Shown one piece after another: positions 59,366-64,000 of a stretch of DNA of 64,000 bases. Position numbers and translations under genes: made by a program. Source of the stretch: an uncultured Bacteroidales bacterium (GTDB lineage Bacteria; Bacteroidota; Bacteroidia; Bacteroidales; P3); contig ONDE01000013.1 of NCBI GenBank assembly GCA_900316515.1, positions 1 through 64,000 of the forward strand. The letters run 5' to 3'. The notes under the pieces were generated by a model, which saw only the letters and a list, made by a program, of their open reading frames with translations, did no database searches and was not told where the DNA came from. Position 1 is the stretch's first letter. Each line of letters opens with the position of its first letter.

Positions 59366-60730
59366 ATGACTTTTTTTCACGCTTTACAGATTGACGAGGA
59401 GCGCTGCATAGGATGCTCGCGCTGCATGAAGATTTGCCCCACCGAGGCAATACGTATCTTCGGTGGCAAAGCCTCCATACAGGAACACCGTTGCGTCGAC
59501 TGCGGCAAGTGCTACGAGGTGTGCCCTGTCGAGGCTGTGGCCATCAAGGACGACGACTTCGAGGCCTTCCGTCAGTATCCCCACTCCGTGGCCCTGTTGC
59601 CCGCCGTGTTCATGGGCCAGTTTCCCGACGACATCAGCGTGTCTAAGGTCTACGCCACGCTCTATGAACTGGGCTTCGCCCATGTGATGGAGGTGGAGAG
59701 CGCCGCCATGATCTACCGCGACGCCAAGGAGCGCTACGCCAGGGAACACCCCGACATCAGACCCCTTATCTCGTCGTTCTGCCCAGCCATCGTACGCCTT
59801 ATACAGATAAAATACCCCTCGCTGGCCGAGAATGTTATGCCCATCAAGGTGCCGCTCGACCTCAGTGCCATGTATGCCATAGAGGAATTGGTAAGCCGCG
59901 GCATTCCACGCGAGGAGATAGGCCTCTTCTATATCACTCCATGCGCTGCCAAGGTGGCCGCCGTCAAAGCCCCCGTGGGCGAGGAGAAGAGCGTCATAGA
60001 TGGCGTCATCAACATGAACTCGCTCTTCAACCGCGTCTACAAGCGCATGAAGGACAATGGCAAGGACCATCAATACAAGCCGCTGACTCGCCAGCGCCTC
60101 TCGGCCGATGCCATCCTCAGCACCCTCACCAACGGCGAACGCCGCATCTGTCCCGCCAAGCGCAGCTATTCTATCGACGGTATCCAGAACGTGATGGACT
60201 TCCTCGACAAGCTGGAGAACGACGAGGTGGAAGGTGTGGAATTCCTCGAGCTGAGGGCCTGCGACCAGAGCTGCGCCGGTGCACTGCTCTCGTGCGACAA
60301 CCGCTTCCTCTGCGGCGAACGTATGTATGCCCGTGCCCGCAAGGCCGCCGAGCGCGAGCGCAACGGCGAGATGCCGCGCGACCGCGAAATGGAGAAATAC
60401 CGCGAGTATCTGATTGAACATTCGCTAGTCGACGAGGTGCAACCCCGTTCGATGATGGTGCTCGACAGCGACATCGGCAAGGCCCTCGAGAAGATGGAGA
60501 AGATCGAGAAGATGAAGGGTCATCTGCCGCAGATAGACTGCGGCGTGTGCGGTGCGCCCACGTGCGAGGCTTTCGCCACCGACGTAGTGTGTGGGCAATC
60601 CAAGCTTGACCAGTGTGTCTTCTACCGCCTGCACCTCGAGGCCAAGGGCAAGATGACCCTCCATGAGGGCCGCTCGAACATGTACTCCGTGTGGGGCGAC
60701 GACCGCATCAGCGGCGAGATAGAAGTGTAG
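59366..60730 (+). CDS. [FeFe]-hydrogenase-like iron-sulfur protein with degenerate H-cluster motifs
   Basis: The 454-residue protein has two N-terminal 4Fe-4S motifs (CIGCSRCMKICP and CVDCGKCYEVCP), then the hydrogenase C-terminal fold with altered H-cluster motifs: SSFCPAIVRL for the first, ITPCAAKVAAV for the second and RACDQSCAGALLS for the third, where active enzymes have TSCCPxW, MPCxxKxxE and ACxxGCxxGGG. At the C-terminus is a 4Fe-4S motif CGVCGAPTCEAFATDVVCG, as in RnfB or HydS-like proteins. Without the Glu of motif 2 and with changed motifs 1 and 3 it is unlikely to make H2 and may be a redox sensor. The DRTGG and GHKL genes lie just upstream and a terminator follows. Confidence 0.88.
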   Translation: MTFFHALQIDEERCIGCSRCMKICPTEAIRIFGGKASIQEHRCVDCGKCYEVCPVEAVAIKDDDFEAFRQYPHSVALLPAVFMGQFPDDISVSKVYATLYELGFAHVMEVESAAMIYRDAKERYAREHPDIRPLISSFCPAIVRLIQIKYPSLAENVMPIKVPLDLSAMYAIEELVSRGIPREEIGLFYITPCAAKVAAVKAPVGEEKSVIDGVINMNSLFNRVYKRMKDNGKDHQYKPLTRQRLSADAILSTLTNGERRICPAKRSYSIDGIQNVMDFLDKLENDEVEGVEFLELRACDQSCAGALLSCDNRFLCGERMYARARKAAERERNGEMPRDREMEKYREYLIEHSLVDEVQPRSMMVLDSDIGKALEKMEKIEKMKGHLPQIDCGVCGAPTCEAFATDVVCGQSKLDQCVFYRLHLEAKGKMTLHEGRSNMYSVWGDDRISGEIEV

Positions 60731-60778
60731 CCCTTATAGTGAAGTATAAGCCCTGAAATAAAGCATATTAGATAAAAG

Positions 60779-60805
60779 ACTCACCAAATGTGGTGAGTTT
60801 TTTTG
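60779..60805 (+). terminator. Terminator after the hydrogenase-like gene
   Basis: ACTCACCA (60779-60786) and TGGTGAGT (60791-60798), loop AATG, then TTTTTTT. It separates the accessory genes from the hydrogenase structural genes. Confidence 0.92.
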
Positions 60806-60812
60806 TTAAAAG

Positions 60813-60845
60813 TTGATTTTATATTGTTTTTATTTTGTATATTTG
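60813..60845 (+). promoter_or_regulatory. Promoter of the hydrogenase structural genes
   Basis: TTG at 60813-60815 and TATATTTG at 60838-60845 with a 22-base spacer, slightly long. The leader is about 78 bases. Confidence 0.6.
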
Positions 60846-60930
60846 CCAAGTCATATATGGGCGTATTGTCTATATATGTAATTGATTATTAGTAATAAAC
60901 AAATAATATTAATCCTAAAAAGTCACATTT

Positions 60931-61326
60931 ATGACAAAAGTAAAATCTTTAGCTGACCTGAAGGCCATGCGCGAGAAACTCCAGTCGAACCTCGACATCC
61001 GTGAGAAGGCTGAGAATCCCGATGCACTTGTCCAGATCAAGGTCGCCATGGCCACTTGCGGTATCGCCGCCGGTGCCAAGCAGGTTATGGAACACATGAT
61101 GCAGAAGGCCGACGAGCTCCACATCCCCGCCGTCTTCACGCAGACCGGCTGCATGGGCTACTGCCACGCCGAGCCCACCCTCGAGGTGCGCGTTCCTGGC
61201 AAGGACCCCATCGTCTTCGGCCACGTCGACAACAACCGCGCCGATGAAATCCTCACCAAGTACGTCCAGAACGGCGAACTCGTCGAGGGCATCATCCCCG
61301 TGAACTACGAAACCATTGACAAGTAA
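60931..61326 (+). CDS. Thioredoxin-like 2Fe-2S protein (hydrogenase operon)
   Basis: The 131-residue protein has the thioredoxin-like 2Fe-2S fold: VAMATCGIAAGAKQVMEHM, TQTGCMGYCHAEPTLEVRV and four Cys (two in ATCG and TGCMGYC, with others nearby). It matches the small ferredoxin subunit (HndB/Fd-like) found before NuoF-like HydB in [FeFe] hydrogenases of Clostridia and Bacteroidota. The gene is followed by hydB after a repeat tract (61330-61425). Confidence 0.9.
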   Translation: MTKVKSLADLKAMREKLQSNLDIREKAENPDALVQIKVAMATCGIAAGAKQVMEHMMQKADELHIPAVFTQTGCMGYCHAEPTLEVRVPGKDPIVFGHVDNNRADEILTKYVQNGELVEGIIPVNYETIDK

Positions 61327-61329
61327 ATT

Positions 61330-61425
61330 AAAGCTGTGAGCTGTAAGCAGTAAGCTGTAAGTGGGCTGACGCGGCCACGACGGCCACCGCCCCACTTAAA
61401 ACTTAAAACTTAAAGCTTAAAACTA
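61330..61425. repeat. Short-repeat tracts between the 2Fe-2S gene and hydB
   Basis: AGCTGTAAGCAGTAAGC-type units (61330-61362) and ACTTAAAACTTAAAGC-type units (61395-61425), with a short G+C-rich joint between. Confidence 0.75.
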
Positions 61426-61434
61426 GAAAAGATT

Positions 61435-63249
61435 ATGGCAAAATACAAAATGCATATTCTGATCTGCGGCGGTACCGGATGCAAATCCAGCAACAGCCTC
61501 CAGATCATCGAGAACTTCAAGAATATTCTCGCCGAGAAGGGTCTCGCCAACGAGGTGCAGGTCATCAAGACCGGTTGCTTCGGATTCTGCGAGAAGGGCC
61601 CCATCGTGAAGATCATGCCCGACAACACCTTCTACACCCAGGTTAAACCCGAAGATGCCGAACGCATCGTCAACGAGCACATCATCAAGGGCCGTAAGGT
61701 CCCCGAGCTGCTCTACACCAACCCCGAGAACAAGGAGCACGTCAGCGACTCGAAGCACATGGACTTCTATCGCAAGCAGATCCGTATCGCCCTCCGCAAC
61801 TGCGGCTTTGTGGATCCCGAGAACATCGAGGAGAGCATCTCCCGTGGCGGTTACGAGGCTCTGGCCAAGTGCTTGACCGAGATGACCCCGCAGCAGGTTA
61901 TCGACGAGATCACCAAGTCCGGCCTTCGCGGTCGCGGCGGCGCCGGCTTCCCCACCGGTGTCAAGTGGGGTCTCTGCGCCAAGAACCAGGCCGACCAGAA
62001 GTACATCATCTGCAACGCCGACGAGGGTGACCCCGGCGCCTTCATGGATCGTTCCATCCTCGAGGGTGACCCCAACAGCATCGTCGAGGCTATGGCCATC
62101 GGCGGCTACGCCATCGGCGCCACCAAGGGTCTCGTCTACATCCGTGCCGAGTATCCTCTGGCTATCGAGCGTCTGAAAATCGCCATCAACCAGGCCCGCG
62201 AGTATGGCCTCCTCGGTGAGGACATCCTCGGCAGCGGCTTCAACTTCGATATCGAACTCCGCTACGGCGCCGGCGCTTTCGTCTGCGGTGAGGAGACCGC
62301 TCTGATCCACTCCATGGAAGGCCAGCGCGGCGAGCCCACCTTGAAGCCCCCGTTCCCCGCTGTCCGCGGCTATATGGACAAGCCCTCGAACGTGAACAAC
62401 GTCGAGACCTTCGCCAACATCCCCATCATCATCACCAAGGGCGCCGACTGGTTCCGCACCATCGGTACCGAGAAGTCGCCCGGAACCAAGGTGTTCGCCC
62501 TCGCCGGCCAGATCAACAACGTAGGTCTGATTGAGGTTCCCATGGGCATCACCCTGCGTGAGATTATCTACGAAATTGGTGGCGGTATCAAGGACGGCCG
62601 CGAGTTCAAGGCCGTTCAAACCGGTGGTCCTTCCGGCGGCTGCCTCACTGCCAAGCACCTCGACACCGAGATCGACTACGACAGCCTCGTGGCTGCCGGC
62701 TCGATGATGGGCTCCGGCGGTATGGTCGTCATGGACGAGACCTCTTGCATGCCTGCTATCGCCAAGTTCTACCTCGAGTTCACCTGCGAAGAGAGCTGCG
62801 GTAAGTGCACTCCCTGCCGCGTGGGTAACAAACGCCTCTGCGAACTGCTCGAGAAGATCACCGACGGCCGCGGTACCATGGACGATCTCTACGCCCTCCG
62901 CAACCTGGCTGCCGTCATCAAGGACAGCGCCCTCTGCGGCCTTGGCCAGACCTCGCCGAACCCCGTGCTCAGCACCCTCGACAACTTCTGGGACGAGTAC
63001 GTCGAGCACGTCGTCGACAAGAAGTGCCGCGCTGGCGTCTGCAAGAAACTCATGAAGTACGTCATCGATCCCGAAAAGTGCATCGGCTGCGGCAAGTGCC
63101 AGAAGGGCTGCCCCGCCGAAGCTATCAGCCGTACCGACTATATCGCCCCGGGCCACAAGCTGGCTTCGATGGTGATCGACGCCACCAAGTGCATCAAGTG
63201 CGGCGCCTGCATCGGCAACTGCAAATTCGGTGCTATTTCGACCAAATAA
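61435..63249 (+). CDS. hydB: Electron-bifurcating [FeFe] hydrogenase subunit HydB (NuoF-like)
   Basis: The 604-residue flavoprotein has an N-terminal thioredoxin-like 2Fe-2S domain (LICGGTGCKSSNSL, TGCFGFCEKGPIVKI), the NuoF core with FMN and NADH sites (GLRGRGGAGFPTGVKWGL, CNADEGDPGAFMDRSILEGD, GAGAFVCGEETALIHSMEG), the 4Fe-4S motif CEESCGKCTPCRVG and two C-terminal 4Fe-4S motifs (CIGCGKCQKGCP and CIKCGACIGNCK). This is the layout of HydB/HndC, which takes electrons from NADH or NADPH. Strong C-ending codons suggest high expression. Confidence 0.96.
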   Translation: MAKYKMHILICGGTGCKSSNSLQIIENFKNILAEKGLANEVQVIKTGCFGFCEKGPIVKIMPDNTFYTQVKPEDAERIVNEHIIKGRKVPELLYTNPENKEHVSDSKHMDFYRKQIRIALRNCGFVDPENIEESISRGGYEALAKCLTEMTPQQVIDEITKSGLRGRGGAGFPTGVKWGLCAKNQADQKYIICNADEGDPGAFMDRSILEGDPNSIVEAMAIGGYAIGATKGLVYIRAEYPLAIERLKIAINQAREYGLLGEDILGSGFNFDIELRYGAGAFVCGEETALIHSMEGQRGEPTLKPPFPAVRGYMDKPSNVNNVETFANIPIIITKGADWFRTIGTEKSPGTKVFALAGQINNVGLIEVPMGITLREIIYEIGGGIKDGREFKAVQTGGPSGGCLTAKHLDTEIDYDSLVAAGSMMGSGGMVVMDETSCMPAIAKFYLEFTCEESCGKCTPCRVGNKRLCELLEKITDGRGTMDDLYALRNLAAVIKDSALCGLGQTSPNPVLSTLDNFWDEYVEHVVDKKCRAGVCKKLMKYVIDPEKCIGCGKCQKGCPAEAISRTDYIAPGHKLASMVIDATKCIKCGACIGNCKFGAISTK

Positions 63250-63268
63250 ACCTTAAAAGAATATAGAA

Positions 63269-64000
63269 ATGATTAATGTCACTATAGATAACAAAGCGAT
63301 CCAGGTCCCCGAAGGCACCACTATTCTGAAAGCTGCCCGCATGGCCGGTATCGATATCCCGACGCTCTGCTACTTCGAGCTCGACGGAATGAAATTTGAA
63401 AACAAACCCGGCGGATGCCGCGTCTGCATGGTTGAGGTCACCAAGGACTTCAACGGCAAGCCCCGCCGCAACCTGGCCCCTGCCTGCGCCACCGACTGCG
63501 TGGAAGGCATGGAGGTCCTCACCGCTTCGCCCCGCGCCCTCAACGCCCGCAAGACCGTCCTCGAGCTGATCCTCAGCGACCACCCGAACGACTGCCTCCA
63601 GTGCGAGAAGAGCGGCGACTGCGAGCTGCAGGCCCTCGCCGCCAAGATGGGTATCCGCGAGATCCCCTTCAAAGGCGAGCAGAGCCACTATGAGAAAGAC
63701 ACTACCCTCAGCGTCTACCGCGACATGGACAAGTGCGTCTACTGCCGCCGCTGCGAGACCATGTGCAACAAGTTCCAGAGCGTGGGTGCTCTGAGTGGCG
63801 TCAACCGCGGCTTCCCCTCGGTGGTGGCTCCCGCCTTCGAGCAGAAACTCGGCGACAGCTCCTGCGTCAACTGCGGCCAGTGCGTCCAGGTGTGCCCCGT
63901 GGGTGCCCTCACCCTCGTCGACAACATCAACGACGTGCGTAAGGCTCTCGCCGATCCCACCAAGACCGTCGTCGTGCAGACCGCTCCCGCCGTCCGCGTG
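63269..64000 (+). CDS. hydA: [FeFe] hydrogenase catalytic subunit HydA, N-terminal part
   Basis: The 244 codons run to the window end without a stop, so the gene is partial at the 3' side. The N-terminus is a 2Fe-2S domain (GIDIPTLCYFELDG, GGCRVCMVEVT, LAPACAT), followed by the His-ligated 4Fe-4S motif HPNDCLQCEKSGDCELQ, then two 4Fe-4S motifs (CVYCRRCETMCN, CVNCGQCVQVCP). The last residues, VVVQTAPAVRV, begin the H-cluster domain, whose catalytic motifs lie beyond the window. It starts 19 bases after hydB. NuoG/HydA-like order fits an NAD(P)H-linked bifurcating hydrogenase. Confidence 0.93.
   Translation, partial: MINVTIDNKAIQVPEGTTILKAARMAGIDIPTLCYFELDGMKFENKPGGCRVCMVEVTKDFNGKPRRNLAPACATDCVEGMEVLTASPRALNARKTVLELILSDHPNDCLQCEKSGDCELQALAAKMGIREIPFKGEQSHYEKDTTLSVYRDMDKCVYCRRCETMCNKFQSVGALSGVNRGFPSVVAPAFEQKLGDSSCVNCGQCVQVCPVGALTLVDNINDVRKALADPTKTVVVQTAPAVRV

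Noticed and set aside
61423..63156. 577-codon minus-strand frame over hydB
   Set aside because: Antisense shadow caused by strong codon bias in hydB.

Overview
The window is chromosomal DNA of an anaerobic member of the Bacteroidota, most likely Bacteroidales. The evidence is a complete type IX secretion (T9SS/Por) core operon, proteins with T9SS C-terminal sorting signals, Bacteroidota-type promoters (TTTG or TTG, about 19-21 bases, then TAnnTTTG), absence of obvious Shine-Dalgarno sites, many LAxC-type lipoproteins, a methylmalonyl-CoA mutase small subunit and a bifurcating-type [FeFe] hydrogenase operon. No phage, insertion sequence, CRISPR array or rRNA was seen.

Layout. 1-3480: three partial RHS-core tips in tandem, the first two each with a distinct C-terminal (toxin-like) domain followed by a small secreted protein (candidate immunity protein), the third broken by a stop codon; hairpins sit at the cassette boundaries. 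3945-7434: sufC, a short sufD and a PorE-like envelope protein. 7463-9773: a four-helix-bundle protein and an MsbA-like ABC exporter, then tRNA-Val. 10024-12934: five small lipoproteins. 13146-17924 (minus): a tight operon mutA-lptG-sufE-sufT-dppC. 18024-20180 (minus): universal stress protein and a BaiN/HI0933 flavoprotein. 20482-25104: ruvB, a YD-like secreted protein, hutI, a LolD-like ATPase and an RlmB/TrmH methyltransferase. 25252-37251: a 3,999-residue T9SS cargo protein, then tilS. 38431-41024 (minus): a T9SS plug-domain (DUF5103) protein, a small lipoprotein and a DUF6266-like protein. 41373-47584: a small outer-membrane protein, then miaB, a lipoprotein, a PASTA protein, a second T9SS cargo and rluD. 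47626-54548 (minus): porP-gldK-gldL-gldM-gldN and a second gldN-like gene. 54710-58306 (minus): ldcA, a polysaccharide-deacetylase-like protein, kdsC and rlpA. 58485-64000: an [FeFe]-hydrogenase locus (DRTGG protein, GHKL ATPase, hydrogenase-like iron-sulfur protein, then 2Fe-2S protein, NuoF-like HydB and HydA, which runs off the window end).

Two themes tie the window together. First, the T9SS: core machinery (gldKLMN, porP), a plug-domain protein, a PorE-like peptidoglycan-anchor candidate and two cargo proteins lie within 50 kb. Second, degenerate short-repeat tracts (for example CAATCAGGC, AATTGAAA, GAAGTCTC and CATCATA motifs) fill gene junctions and in several genes appear to have entered the reading frame (tilS, the HI0933 flavoprotein, the DUF6266-like gene, the PorE-like signal peptide). 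These tracts, the RHS cassette array, a 24-bp perfect inverted repeat before ruvB, and the hydrogenase-like protein with degenerate H-cluster motifs are the main points for follow-up. All functional calls are from reading sequence; no database search was run.
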